A stretch of DNA of 64,000 nucleotides from Cephalotus follicularis (lineage: Eukaryota > Streptophyta > Magnoliopsida > Oxalidales > Cephalotaceae): NCBI GenBank assembly GCA_001972305.1, contig BDDD01002947.1:212116-276115 (forward strand), written 5' to 3'. The translations under genes and the position numbers were made by a program. Of this stretch, positions 1-11,888 are shown one piece after another; the first letter of the stretch is position 1; every line of letters starts with the position of its first letter. Under the pieces are notes generated by a model that was given only the letters and a program-made list of their open reading frames with translations, was not told where the DNA came from and made no database searches.

Positions 1-316
1 ATTCTCACATCTACGGGATTGCTGTTTCATATTATTTTTCTTATTTATTTATTTTGTTAGTTTACATTAGATATTTAATTTGAATTGTTTAGTTTTTCAT
101 TAAATTAGTTTAATTCAAAACCAATCATTTTTCAATTTATTTATTTGCATTGCTAGCTTAGATTAAATTAATTTAGTATTTGTTATTTCTGTTTAGTGGC
201 ATCCTAGGTTTATTTTTATAGCATCTCCTTTCAGTTCTTCGTGGGAACGATCCCTACTTCCACTTGTTAAATTGTTAGATTAGGGTACTTTTGATTCAGC
301 CTAACGACACCCATCA
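1..316 (+). mobile_element. 3' end of an Athila/Tat-like LTR
   Basis: AT-rich, non-coding sequence. It contains the phrase cgtgggaacgatccctactt and ends acacccatca. From memory of the family, plant Athila/Tat gypsy LTRs carry a similar phrase near their 3' end and finish in ...CATCA. The end at 316 falls exactly where gypsy reverse-transcriptase sequence (element A) resumes in mid-codon context, so this reads as the right edge of an element inserted into A. The left part, and the expected second copy of the GTCAC target duplication, lie outside the window. Family assignment is tentative. Confidence 0.55.
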
Positions 317-2706
317 GTCACCAATGCACCGGCAGCGTTTATGTCGCTGATGAACGATGTGTTCAGACCGTACCTGGATCAGTTTGTAGTAGTGTTTATC
401 GACGACATACTGGTATACTCAAGGAATGAGGAGAAACACGCCTATCATCTTAGATTGGTGTTGCAGATTCTCAGAGAGCATCGGTTGCATGGCAAGTTTG
501 GTAAGTGTGAGTTCTGGCTCGATCATGTGATTTTTCTGGGTCACATAGTATCTGGAGAAGGTTTGGCGGTGGATCCGTCGAAGACAGAAGTGGTGCGATA
601 TTGGCCGCAACCAAGGAATGTAACTGAGTTGCGCAGTTTTCTTGGTTTGGAAGGCTATTATCGGAGGTTCATTCAGAACTTCTCGAGGATAGCCACACCG
701 TTGATGAAACTTACTCAAAAGAAGACTTTGTTTATCTGGGATGATGAATGTGAAGCCAGTTTTCGTGATCTGAAGGATCGGTTGGTTTCTGCTCCTGTTT
801 TGGCGCTACCTGAGGGTAATGAGGGCTTCGCAGTCTATAGTGATGCTTCGGGTAAGGGATTGGGTTGCGTGTTGATGCAACGAGGCAGAGTGATCGCTTA
901 TGCTTCGCGGAAGCTAAAGTCGTATGAGGAGAACTACCCAACGCACGATCTTGAATTGGCCGCGATCATCTTTGCTCTTCAGAAATAGAGACATTACTTA
1001 TATGGGGCACAGTTTGAGATTTTCATTGACCAGAAGAGTTTGAGGTATCTTTTCTGTCAGGATACACTAAACATGAGGCAACGACATTGGGTTGAGTTCT
1101 TTAACGATTATAAGTGCAGTATTCAGTACCATCCCGGGAAAGCAAATGTGGTTGCGGATGCTTTAAGCCGTAAGGCTATGGTTGCTAACACGATGATATC
1201 TCAGTGGAAGATGTTAGAGGACTTCCAAGAGTGGTCTCCGTTTAATCTGTCACCGGGGATCTTTGTGGCCAACATGCGAGTGCATCCTGTGTTACCGGAT
1301 CACATCAGGGGTGCACAACCGCACGATACAGAGTTGCAATGAATTCGGGAGAACCTGGACTCGGAATCCGATTTTTGAGTGCATGCTGATGGTATTCTGA
1401 GATATCGGGGACGTGTGTGTCTTCCGAATGAACCAGGGTTGAAGAATGAGTTACTTCGCGGGGCTCATAAATCTCTGTACAGTATTCATCCTAGTAGCAC
1501 TAAAATGTATCAAGATATGAAGAAGACTTACTGGTGGCCTGGCATGAAACGAGAGATCGCCGAGTATGTGGCGAAGTGTTATACTTGTCAAACAGTTAAA
1601 GCCAAACATCAGAGGCCAACGGGTTTGTTACAGCCGTTACCGATTCCGGAATGGAAATGGGAGCATGTGACAATGGATTTTGTTTCGGGTTTTCCTCTGA
1701 CTCAGAACCGGCGGTATGGGTCATTGTGGATTGGCTTACTAAATCGGCACACTTTCTGCCTACACATGTCACAGATTCTGCGAGCAAGTTAGCTCGGTTA
1801 TACGTAAAGGAGATCGTGAGGTTGCACGGTGTTCCTGTGAGTATAGTTTGTGACAGGGATTCAATCTTCACTTCCAACTTTTGGAAGAGATTTCAGTCAG
1901 CTTTTGGGACGAAGCTGAACCTTAGCACAGCTTTCCACCCACAGACAGATGGTCAGTCAGAGCGTACCATCCAGACCTTGGAGGATATGCTTCGAGCTTG
2001 CATTATTGACTTTGCTGGTACTTGGGAGGACCATATTCCACTGATAGAGTTTTCTTATAACAACAGCTATCACACTAGTATCGGTATGGCTCCGTATAAG
2101 GCTCTGTACGGAAGGAACTGTAGATCACCCATTTGTTGGGATGAGGTCGGTGAGCGACCTTTGTTTGGGTCGGATCTGGTGGAGGAGACTTTTGAGAAGA
2201 TCAGGTTCATCAGGGAGAAACTGCTTGCTGCTCAAAGCAGGCAGAAGAGCTATGTGGACAGCGTCAAAAGGAGGCCTCTGACCTTCGATGTTGGTGATCA
2301 TGTGTTTCTAAGGGTTTCGCCGTGGAAGGGCGTACAGAGATTTGAGAAGAAGGGCAAGTTAGCTCCGCGCTACATTCGTCCTTTTGAGATTTTGGGGAGA
2401 GTTGGGGAGGTGGCTTATCAGCTTGCTTTGCCTCCTGCACTGTCAAATGTGCACGATGTCTTCCATGTGTCTATGTTGAGAAGGTATATTCGGGACCCGT
2501 CACATATCTTGAGCTATGATTTAGTTCCTGTGCGAGATGATCTATCTTGCGAGGAGTCACCGGTATAGATTTTGGATTGGAAGACACAGGTATTGAGGAA
2601 CCGAACCATTCCTATGGTGAAGGTTCAGTGGTAGTTCCATCGACCCGATGAGGCGACTTGGGAATGCGAGGAGAAAATCAGAGAACGTTACCCTCGTTTG
2701 TTTTAG
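317..2706 (+). pseudogene. Element A pol remnant: RT, RNase H, integrase, chromodomain
   Basis: Starts inside reverse transcriptase at the conserved VTNAPAAF stretch. The catalytic FIDD is at 395-406. RNase H follows ([10 protein letters not shown] near 838), then the integrase zinc-binding region (SLYSIHP to CYTCQ, about 1470-1590), the DDE core (TMDFVSG near 1671, [16 protein letters not shown] near 1942) and a chromodomain-like tail ending at 2706. Stops interrupt it at 986-988, 1340-1342, 1376-1378, 2566-2568 and 2632-2634. A small deletion near 1710 shifts the frame. Compared with D, B and I, most stops are C-to-T or G-to-A changes of Trp, Arg or Gln codons. It cannot make a full protein. 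Confidence 0.9.
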
Positions 2707-2737
2707 TGTTGTTTTGATTTTGAGGATGAAATTCCTT

Positions 2738-2751
2738 GAAGGAGGGGTGGA
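2738..2751 (+). other. Polypurine tract of element A
   Basis: GAAGGAGGGGTGGA directly before the TGTAACGCCC start of the 3' LTR. This is the plus-strand primer of reverse transcription; element D has the identical tract at 36816-36829. Confidence 0.85.
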
Positions 2752-3581
2752 TGTAACGCCCGGGATTTTCGTTAAGGTGTAATGTTGTTTTTACAATGTA
2801 ACTTACGCTTTGAATTAATGAGAGTTATGACTTTTCCCTTTTTGTAATGTTAAACTTGGGCAAAAGTTGAAGTGTGGAAGTGCTGATGCAGGGCGGGCAG
2901 CCGATTGCCCATGAGGGACAGTCGACTGGACCCCCTTGTGTGAAACCAGCAAACTGCTGTGGGAAGCAGCCGAATGGAGGTGTGTCGGCAGACACAGCCG
3001 ACTACCGGGTCTAGGCAGTCGACTGTCGACAGGTCTGGCAGCATAACGTGCGTGCCAGACTGTTGGCAGAAAGGGGTGTGTTCTTTTTTGTGGGTGTCGG
3101 CCAGAGAGAGAAAGAGAGAGAGAGAACCGTGTTTTCCTCCATAAAAGAAGCATTTTCTTCCTCCAATCTTCACCATCTTTGCAGAAAGGAGAGGAGAGTT
3201 CAAGAGTGTGAAGGAGAAGGGAGAGGAAGTGAGTGTGTTTGTTGATCCAAGGAGCCTTGTAGGCTGTGTTTTGGGAAGCTTGGATGAGTGACCGGAAGCC
3301 CGGATTTACTAGAGTTGTTGGACGAATTCGGAGGCTTGGAGATTCAGATTGGAACTTAAAGAGGTGGATTGCAATTCCTAACTTGGAGTTCTAAGGTAGG
3401 GGTAAATCTCATAATTGTGATTTAAGTTTTGTTATAATGGATGTTAATGGGTGAAATGCATGCTATGGACTGTGTTGTGAGCATAAATGTATGTGGTCGC
3501 GGTTGAATGCTCGTGTTTGGTTGGATTGAAGTGTGAAAGATGTGCATTTTAACTGCTGTTTTTGCCTACTGGTATAAATCC

Positions 3582-3936
3582 AGTCGACTGCCAAGGCGGG
3601 CAGCCGACTGGAAAGTTTGAATAGCCGGCTGTTCAGTGGTAACAGCCAACTACTCAATGGGAAGCAGCCGACTAGATGTAAGAACCAGACGACTATTCGT
3701 ACGTTTGATAGAACATATCTGCAGAAGGTTGTGTAGTCGACTTCCAAGAGAGGGCAGCCGACTGGATGAGGAAGGCAGTCGACTGCCAACAGAGGGCAGC
3801 CGACTGGATGAGGAGGGCAGCCGACTGTCAAGAGGAGACAGCCGACTGTTAGAGGAGGCAGCCGACTACCAGGACTAGGACAGCCAGCTGTCAAAGGAAA
3901 ACAGCCGACTGTCAAGAGGAGACAGCCGACTGGATA
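3582..3936 (+). repeat. Array of CAGTCGACTG/CAGCCGACTG motifs in LTR A
   Basis: About fifteen copies of a 10-14 bp motif, either the perfect palindrome CAGTCGACTG or its one-base variant CAGCCGACTG, often with GA/TC flanks. Spacing is variable, roughly 15-35 bp. The array begins about 190 bp after the donor-like GTAGG at 3396. Equivalent arrays occur in B, D and E. Confidence 0.85.
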
Positions 3937-4269
3937 GGGACTGACCCGCATACTTGAGCATATCTTTGCATTGCATTTTGATATGAGATTAATTGGTGAT
4001 TTGAAGTGTGATTGATTCTAAAGTGCTTTATTCATTTTAGAAATGTGTACATGATTTTATACAAATCATTATTTGATATGAAAATATATATTTTGATAAA
4101 TGTATGTTTTCAACGGATTGAAACATGGTTCCAAAGATGCAATACATTTTGATATAAATGTATTATTTCCAATACTTTATAAACTTCTTGGAAACGATTT
4201 GAAATGAATTGATTTGTTGATTGTGATTGATGTCGTACTGGCTGGGGTGACGGAGTGTCACTGATGGCC

Positions 4270-4401
4270 TGACCTTGAATTATATTGCATCATGAGTGCA
4301 TTCATTTCATGACATTCATTATCACTGACCTTGAATTACATTGCATCATGAGTGCATTCATTTCATGACATTCATTATCACTGACCTTGAATTACATTTA
4401 T
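4270..4401 (+). repeat. 56-bp tandem repeat, 2.3 copies
   Basis: Unit starting tgaccttgaattayattgca at 4270, 4326 and 4382 (partial). The copies are nearly identical, so the expansion is recent. It lies just before the conserved GGCTAACCCC block. Confidence 0.9.
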
Positions 4402-4816
4402 GATTTAGCCGAGTGAGGACAAAGGCTAACCCCCTACTATTGCAGATTGATGCAGTGATCTGGATATCGACCGTGCGCAGCGAATCTGTGGGGAGATGGA
4501 GTTTTATTGTTTAAATAAATGTTTTAACGATGTGTTGAGACCTGTATTATTTTAGATTGATGTATTAATGGTGTTCATCGACTTTTGATCATGCCCCGTT
4601 TTTGGGCAATCGACGATGGCTCAATTATGTTAGTGTTGGAATCATGTGGTATGGGATGCATGATTCGGTTTGCTATCTAGCTTGTTGTTAAATGCTTCCG
4701 CAAATGTTAATGGAATCAAAGTTTTGAATTTTATCGTATTTTATATAAGCTGGATGACATTATATTTGATTGCCTTTACCGCTTTAATGTTGTGATATCG
4801 AGAACGGGGTGTGACA

Positions 4817-5636
4817 TTTACAGTCCATTAACCAGGCATTTCATCAATGATTAACATTACTATTTAACCCAAAATTTCACATATAATCTTCCCGAAATTT
4901 CCCCTACCTTGAATTCCAAGTTAGGAATTGCAATCCACTTCTTTAAGTCCACGAAACCAGTGTCGGTTACCTCCCCAGTAAGTCCTACCAGGTCCAGTAG
5001 CTCAAATTCGTCACCTCCAAGCTTTCCTCTTTGGTTCAATAGTTGGGCAATATCCCTCTTCCTCCTTTCTTCTCTCAATTTGTCACTGTTTTTCCTCTTT
5101 GTTCAGATGCTGGGTGAAAGATACGAAGGGAGAGCGTTTTTATCCCTGTTATTTCTCCCTCCTTCCTCCCCAGCCCCTTTCTCTTGGCACTAAATGCCAT
5201 TCTTTTCCCCCAACACTTACATGCACACACATGTCTCTTTCTTTCTCTCATTTGGCCTGAATGTCACACAAGTGTCACATTCCTCTTCCCTTTTGGCCGT
5301 ATGAAGCACAGATGGTGCAGACTTTCTCTTTGTCAGTTGTTGCATGTGATCTCGTCACATGCAACAAAACAGAGCACAATCCAGCCGGTTGTTCTTCCTG
5401 ACAGTTGGTTGTCCTCTTGGCAGTTTGTTGCCAGGTGGCTCGACAGCCCACCAGTCGACTAGTTCCTCATGCCAGTCGGCTGCCTCAATGTAAATTTTAA
5501 CAATTACACTTATAATTACTTAAACTTGATTTAGAACTCAATCATATTAGCTGGGAATTCCTTTTTCTCATTAATTCAAGATAAAAGTACATCGATAATT
5601 ACAACAGTACATTTGATAGAATTTTCGGGCATTAGA
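4817..5636 (-). repeat. Partial 3' LTR of element B
   Basis: Matches 18614-19437 (the start and first third of the LTR in element orientation). It contains the CAGTCGACTG cluster (about 5377-5485), the pyrimidine-rich complement of the leader and the donor-like motif near 4904-4913. It is cut at 4817 by the insertion of A. The terminal TGTAAT is mutated, reading ...cattaga on the plus strand. Confidence 0.87.
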
Positions 5637-5651
5637 ATCCCCCCTCCTTCA
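5637..5651 (-). other. Polypurine tract of element B
   Basis: On the minus strand a tract of the form CTTTGAAGGAGGGGGGGAT lies directly before the 3' LTR, equivalent to the tract in A and D. Confidence 0.75.
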
Positions 5652-5679
5652 AAGAATTCATCCTCAAATTTTAACATTT

Positions 5680-8600
5680 CTAGAATAAGTGAGGATAACT
5701 CTCTCGAATCTCGTCTTCTCGTTCCCAAGTCGCCTCATCGAGTCAATGGAACTGCCATTGAACCTTCACCATGGAAATGGTTTGGTTCCTCAATGCTTGC
5801 GTCTTCCAGTCTAGAATCCTTACAGGTGACTCCTTATAGGAAAGATCATCCCGTACCGTGACCAAGTCATAATCCAAGACCTGTGATGGGTCTCGGATAT
5901 AACCTCGTAGCATCGATACATGGAAGACATCGTGTACACTCGACAAAGTAGGAGACAAGGCTAGCTGATAAGCTACCTCCCCAACTCTCTCCAGACTCTC
6001 AAAGGGACCAATGTAGCGTGGTGTTAATTTCCCTTTCTTCCTGCCCGAATCTTTGCACCCCTTTCCACGGAGATACTTTCAAAAACACGTGATCTCCCAC
6101 CTCGAAGGTTGAGGGCCTTCTCTTCACACTGTCGACATAGCTCTTCTGTCGACTCTGGGCTGCAAGTAGCTTCTCCTTGATAACCCAAACTTTCTCAGAA
6201 GTCTCTTCAACCAAATCCGACCCAAGCAATGGTCGCCCACCAACCTCATCCCAACAGATGGGTGATCTGCACTTCCTCCCATACAATGCCTCGTACGGTG
6301 CCATACCAATACTCGAGTGATAGTTGTTATTATACGAAAACTCTATCAACGAGATATGGTCCTCCCAAGTACCGACGAAGTCAATCACACATGCTCGGAG
6401 CATATCCTCCAAGGTCTGGATGGTACGCTCTGACTGTCCATCTGTCTGTGGGTGAAATGCAGTGCTGAGATTCAATCTCGTCCCGAAGGCTCTCTGAAAT
6501 CTCTTCTAGAAGTTGGAAGTAAAGATCGAATCTATGTCACAAACGATGCTTACCGGAACACCGTGTAGTCTCATAATCTCATTCATATATAATCGAGCCA
6601 ACTTGCTCGCTGAATCAGTGACGCGTTTAGGCAAAAAGTGTGCCGATTTGGTGAGTCTATCAACAATAACCCACACTGCATTATGAAGATGTCTAGTCAG
6701 TGGAAATCCAGAAACAAAGTCCATCGTGATGTGTTCCCATTTCCACTCTGCTACTGGCAATGACTGCAATAGTCCCGCTGGTTTCTGGTGTTCGGCCTTA
6801 ACCCTCTGGCAAGTCAAACACTTCGTGACATACTCGGCAATCTCGCGCTTCATGCCAGACCACCAGTAATTCCTCCTCATGTCTTGGTACATTTTCGTGC
6901 TACCAGGATGAATGTTGTACTGAGATTTATGAGCCTCATACAGTAACTCACCCTTCAATCCGTCATCATTCGGAAGACACACCCGTCCCCGAGATTTCAA
7001 TATACCATCGGCATGTATCCAAAAATCAGACTCCGGCCCCAAATTCTCTCGAATCTTCTGCAATTCTGGATTGTACTGTTAAGCATTCTTAATCTCACTA
7101 ACCAATGTTGGTTGTGCCTGAATACTGTCAACAATGATCCCCGGTGATTGTGAAAACAGAATCCAACTCTGGAAATCCTCTAATAATCTCCACTGAGATA
7201 CCATCGTACTGGCTATCATAGCCTTACGACTCAATGCATCAGCGACAACATTCGCTTTCCCCGGATGGTACTGGATGCTACAATCGTAGTCATTGAAGAA
7301 CTCCACCCATCTACGATGCCTCATATTCAGTGCATCTTGGCAGAACAAGTACTTCAAACTCTTGTGATCTGTAAAAATCTCAAACTGCGCCCTATACAAA
7401 TAATGTCTCCATTTCTGAAGAGCAAACACAACCGTAGCTAGTTCAAGATCATGTGTCAGGTAATTTTCTTCATATGGCTTTAGCTTCCGTGAAGCATAAG
7501 AGATCACTCTAACTCGTTGCATCAATACGTAACCCAAACCCTTACCCGATGCATCACTGTATACCGCAAGGTCCTCGTTACCCTCGGGCAATGCCAAAAT
7601 AGGAGCAGTAATCAACCGATCCTTCAGAACTCGAAAGTTGTTCTCACAATCCTCATCCCATATGAACAAAGTTTTCTTCTGTGTTAACTTTGTTAATGGT
7701 ACGGCAATCCTCGAGAAGTTCTGGATGAACCTCTGACAGTAACCCGCCAAACCAAGAAAACTGCGCACCTCTATCACATTCCTTGGTTGCGGCCAATCTC
7801 GTACCACCTCAGTCTTTGACGGATCCACTGCCAAACCCTCTCTGGATACAATGTGACCAAGAAATATTACATGGTCAAGCCAGAATTCGCACTTGTCAAA
7901 CTTGGCATACAATTGTTGTTCCCTGAGAGTCTGCAAAACCAAACTCAGATGGCAAGTATGCTCCTCCTCGCTCCTCGAGTACACTAGTATGTCATCAATA
8001 AACACAACGACAAACCGGTCCAAGTACGGTCGAAACACATCGTTCATTAATGACATGAACACAGCTGATGCATTGGTAACACCAAACGGCATCACAAGGA
8101 ACTCCTAGTGACCATACCTTGTTCGGAAGGCAGTCTTCTTAATATCTCCTTCCCTCACCCTCAGTTGGTGATAACCTGACCTCAAATCGAGCTTAGAGAA
8201 CACCCTCGATCCTTGCAACTGATCAAACAACTCCTCAATGTGTGGTAGAGGATACTCGTTCTTAATCATTGCCTTGTTCAACATCCGGTAGTCGATACAA
8301 AGTCTCATCGACCCATCTTTCTTTTTCACAAATAGTATAGGTTCCCACATGGGGAAACACTAGGTCGGACAAAACCTTTATCGATCAGATCTTGCAACTG
8401 CAATTTCAGTTCCCTCAATTCTACAGGAGCCATTCTATATGGTGCTTTAGAAATAGGAGCAGTACATGGTGTAAGATCGATAATAAACTCCATATTTCTT
8501 CTCGATGGCAATGACTCTAAGTCTGCAGGAAACACGTCCGGAAATTCGCTTGCAACAGGAATTTCCTCAATACTCAATCCCTTCTCTTTCCTCCGGTCAA

Positions 8601-9977
8601 TCACATAAGCAATATATCCTTCACATCCCTTCTCGAGATACCTCGACGCACGGATGAAGGATATAACTGGCGTAGAAAACCCCTTGTCTCCCTTAAACTA
8701 GAAAATAATGCCATCAGGTTGACGAAAATCAACCGTCTTGCTGTAGCAGTCCATTTAAGCATGATGTGCTGACAGCTAATCCATCCCCAACATGACATCG
8801 AAGTCATAAATGGGCAATACAATCAGGTCCCCGTACAATGAAATGCCCGCCATAGACATCTCACAACTTCTATATATAGTATTTGTACACATGGAAACTC
8901 CAGCGGGTGTACTCACATCCAAGATATATGGCATACAGTCAGGTGCTACATCTAAACATGATGCAAATTGTGAGGAAATAAAAGAATGTGATGCTCCAGG
9001 GTCCATCAACACTCTAGCAAAAAAAACATGAATATACAGTCTACCTCCAATAATCGAGGTAGACTCCGGAACCTCTGTCTGTGAAAGGGTAAAAACTCTA
9101 CCTTTGGAAATGCTTTTGACGGTGTCCCTTCGCTGTGAGGGTCCCGTTGCGGCACCCCTGCTACTAGCCGGTCCAGTAGGTGCTTTAGCCTGACTCTTTG
9201 GGCAATCTCTCATTGAATGGCCAGACGCCCCATATCTCAAACACAATCCGTTCATCCTCCAACAATATTTATGTAAGTGACCCGTACGGCCGTAGTGATA
9301 ACAAGCACTATATCTAGCATTACTCCCCTGACTAGAAGTACCCTGTGTGGCAGTCTACTCGAATATGTTCTTTGATGATTTCGTCGGAGAACCACTGCCT
9401 TGCCATTTCAACGAAGCCGGTCTAGACTGTGTCGAGCTCTGTTTATTTTGCTGAACCTGGGCCCTCTCTGCTCGGTCCTCACTGGATATGCTCTCCAGCA
9501 GTCTCACTTTCTGAGCGACATCTGAAAAAGTACCCAACTCCATAGCCCTAATCCTCGACCGAAGATCCGGTCGCAACCCTCTCAAGAACCTCCGTATCTT
9601 TTTCACTTCATCAGTTACCAGATAAGGTGAATGACTGGCTAGCTCCATAAACCTATCCTAGTATTCAGCCACAGTCATCTCTCCTTGACGTAACTCAAGA
9701 AGCTCTATCTCTCTTCGTTCTTGCTCAACCCGGGGTACATAGGAATCGAGGAACTCTGTCTAGAATCTCTCCCATGTACTATCAAGTCCAGCTGACTCCC
9801 ATCTTGCCTTGACCATCTCCCACCAGTGAGTGGCCTCTCCCCATAGTCGGTACAACGAAAATTTCAGTTTCTGATCCTCAGTACAATGCATGGCCACAAA
9901 GATCTTTTCAAGGTCCTATGACCACCTCTCAGTAATTGTAGCATCAAGCTCTCCCCGGAAACTCAGAGGATTCTGTC
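5680..9977 (-). pseudogene. Element B gag (C-terminal part) and pol remnant
   Basis: Reading down from 9977: gag core (FRGELDAT near 9960, RFLRGLRPDLRSRIRAMELG near 9575), two CCHC knuckles near 9240-9300 and 9200-9245, protease (VLMDPGASHSFI near 9000), reverse transcriptase with FIDD (DD at 7991-7996), RNase H ([10 protein letters not shown] near 7555), integrase zinc region (near 6800-6960) and core ([16 protein letters not shown] near 6410-6450), and a chromodomain-like tail ending at 5680. At least four frame changes (near 8822, 8604, 8350 and 5990) and several stops break it. Both zinc knuckles have Cys replaced by Tyr. Order and content fit the Tekay/Del lineage. Confidence 0.88.
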
Positions 9978-9982
9978 TTATG

Positions 9983-11254
9983 TGAAATAAAACACTCTTG
10001 CAATATACAAGAGGGGGGTGAATTGAATATTGAAGTAAATATAGGAAATTTAAAAACTTTCAAAGTAAAGAGTTAAAGGAAAGAAAAACTTCTCCGAATT
10101 TAGAGTGGTTCGGCTAAATCTTGCCTACGTCCACTTTTCCCAAGGGAGCTCCTTGAGTTTCCACTATCTCGAATTGATTAAGGAAGCAATTCGTTAAACC
10201 TCACAATTTCGTGATTGACCTCAATCACAAGACCTTGACCTCAAAGCCTTAGAGGATTCTCCTCTTTTACAAGTAATGATAAAAGTGTTTACAAAATAAC
10301 CTTTCAAATAGGTAGGTATGAAAAATACAGCTCTCAATATGAAACACTCAGATAATCTCAAAGAATAAAGCTTAGAAGCTTTGTAGAGCAATATAGAGCA
10401 CTTTGAGCTTTTTTACACAAGTATGCTTGAATTTGATATTTCTCTTGATGTTGTGTGATTGATGTGAATAATTCTGAATTCTTGTATTTCAGTTGTAGTT
10501 CTCTGAGGTTTCAGTCTTCCTTTTATAGGCATAAAAGATTTGTAGCCGTTGCATGAATCATGGAAGCTTTTGATTTAATAATGTGTAGTTACAATCTTTT
10601 ATTTTTGTTTTCTGATATAAAGACGTCGATGTCTTTCAAAAAGGCGTCGATGTCTTTGTAGTTGATAGCCGGTTGTAGTGCGTGTAGTAGCCGTTCCAGG
10701 TTTCCCGGGTCTTGTTCATTTAAAAAGACGTCGATGTCTTTTTAAAGGCGTCGATGTCATTTCTGGGAAATCTCCAGGTATTGAAACTTTGAACATCACA
10801 TCGACTTCATCTGTGGGAGTCGATGTATTTTCTGGGAAATACAGGTAGCTCTAGAAAGGCGTCGATGTCTTTCGTACGGACGTCGATGTCTTTACTGATA
10901 AGCATCGATGTCATCACTCAAAATTGTCCTGTAACTTTGGCACCTAAAGACGTCGATGTCTTTCAGATAGGGATCGACTTCTTTCGTACGGACGTCGATG
11001 TCTTTGCCTTTAGAAGTCGATGTCTTCTTGTGAATTTGACCTGTAACTTCTGGCATGAAAGGCGTCGATGTCTTCTTGAAAGGGATCGATGTCTTTCTGT
11101 ACGGACGTCGATGTTATTCCTTGAAAGTCGATGTCTTCTTCTGTAGATGGTATTTTGCTTTGATATTGAACTTGTAATTTCTTACACATCAAGTAGATTT
11201 GTCAAATGCAAATATGTTATCATCAAAACAAGGATTGAGACTAAATCGTCAACA
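9983..11254 (-). repeat. 3' LTR of Sirevirus C
   Basis: 1,272 bp. On the minus strand it begins TGTTGACGATTTAGTC and ends TTTTATTTCA. About 16 copies of a GACGTCGATGTC-like motif lie at 10622-11140, near the LTR start in element orientation. A polypurine tract adjoins it at 11255-11268. Confidence 0.9.
10622..11140 (-). repeat. TCGA-centred palindrome array in LTR C
   Basis: About 16 motifs of the form (A/G)ACGTCGATGTCTTT, GGCGTCGATGTC or AGTCGATGTC, spaced about 15-60 bp apart. Read on the minus strand this is AAAGACATCGACGTC, the same consensus as in H and in gypsy LTR F. Confidence 0.9.
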
Positions 11255-11600
11255 ATCTCCCCCTTTTTGATGATGACAAAAATTTGCTCAAAAGGTATAA
11301 ATTAAAGTAATACAAATTAAGAAACATAAGAGAATACTAATAGAGACAAATTATAATGTAAGCAATGGCAAGTTCATGCAATATCAAATAAGCAATGAGT
11401 TATGAGTCTTAGTTTTAATCTCCCATATTGAGCCTTTCTTCCTAAAAACCATAAACGCAAGCAATAGCATTTCTCCCCAAACATATTTCTTTTGAGCCAT
11501 TAGCATTTCTCCCCCTTTTTTGTATAGCATCAAAAAGATCTACAAAAGGCAGAAATCATTAGCTCCCCCTTAATAAAAGCAAGGGTAAAAAAAGATGAAC
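11255..11600 (-). repeat. Repeated polypurine tracts before the 3' LTR of C
   Basis: Besides the tract adjoining the LTR (AAAAAGGGGGAGAT, 11255-11268), similar minus-strand runs lie near 11510-11525 and 11560-11572. Multiple polypurine tracts upstream of the 3' LTR are a recorded Sirevirus trait. Confidence 0.75.
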
Positions 11601-11888
11601 ATAAGCATTAAAATCAAAATATCAGTAATGAACATAATTATCGGCAATAATTGAGAAAACATAATCATACAACTCAATTATATCATAAATCAAAAACTCA
11701 TTCATACAATCATAAACACAATTAATAACATCATTTCATAAACATAATTTCATAAACACATAAACATTTCATTAATATCAGAAATTCAAACTTGTTCTTA
11801 CAAAAATTATAAATAAACACTTAGTTTTCATTACAACACAACTAAGAACAAAAACAGCAACAAATAGAAAACAGAAACAACAACAAGA
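11601..11888. other. AT-rich non-coding spacer in element C
   Basis: An A-rich stretch (on the plus strand) between ORF3 and the polypurine tracts, with many cataaac/aaacat repeats. I see no gene in it. Confidence 0.6.

Larger units (their letters stand above)
317..4816 (+). mobile_element. Gypsy element A, Tekay/Del-like chromovirus, 3' part
   Basis: The retained 3' half of a Ty3/gypsy element: C-terminal reverse transcriptase, RNase H, integrase, chromodomain-like tail, polypurine tract and 3' LTR. The 5' half is probably to the left, beyond the Athila/Tat insertion ending at 316. The right end at 4816 abuts sequence homologous to 18614-19437, so A inserted into the 3' LTR of element B. 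Its left target duplication is outside the window; the right copy would be tttac at 4817-4821. Confidence 0.85.
2752..4816 (+). repeat. 3' LTR of element A
   Basis: Begins TGTAACGCCC and ends GTGTGACA, 2,065 bp. Contents in order: a small CAGCCGACTG/CAGTCGACTG motif cluster (about 2898-3040), a TATA-like ccataaaaga near 3140, a purine-rich leader, a splice-donor-like ctaag|gtaggg (GT at 3396-3397), a dense second motif array (about 3582-3936), a 56-bp tandem repeat (4270-4401) and the conserved GGCTAACCCCCTACT block (4408-4438). The layout matches the LTRs of D, E and B. Confidence 0.9.

Noticed and set aside
3463..3951. Long minus-strand frame with a repeated VGC-rich peptide
   Set aside because: It is a reading of the CAGTCGACTG array; the periodicity comes from the motif, and there is no domain or conservation at protein level.
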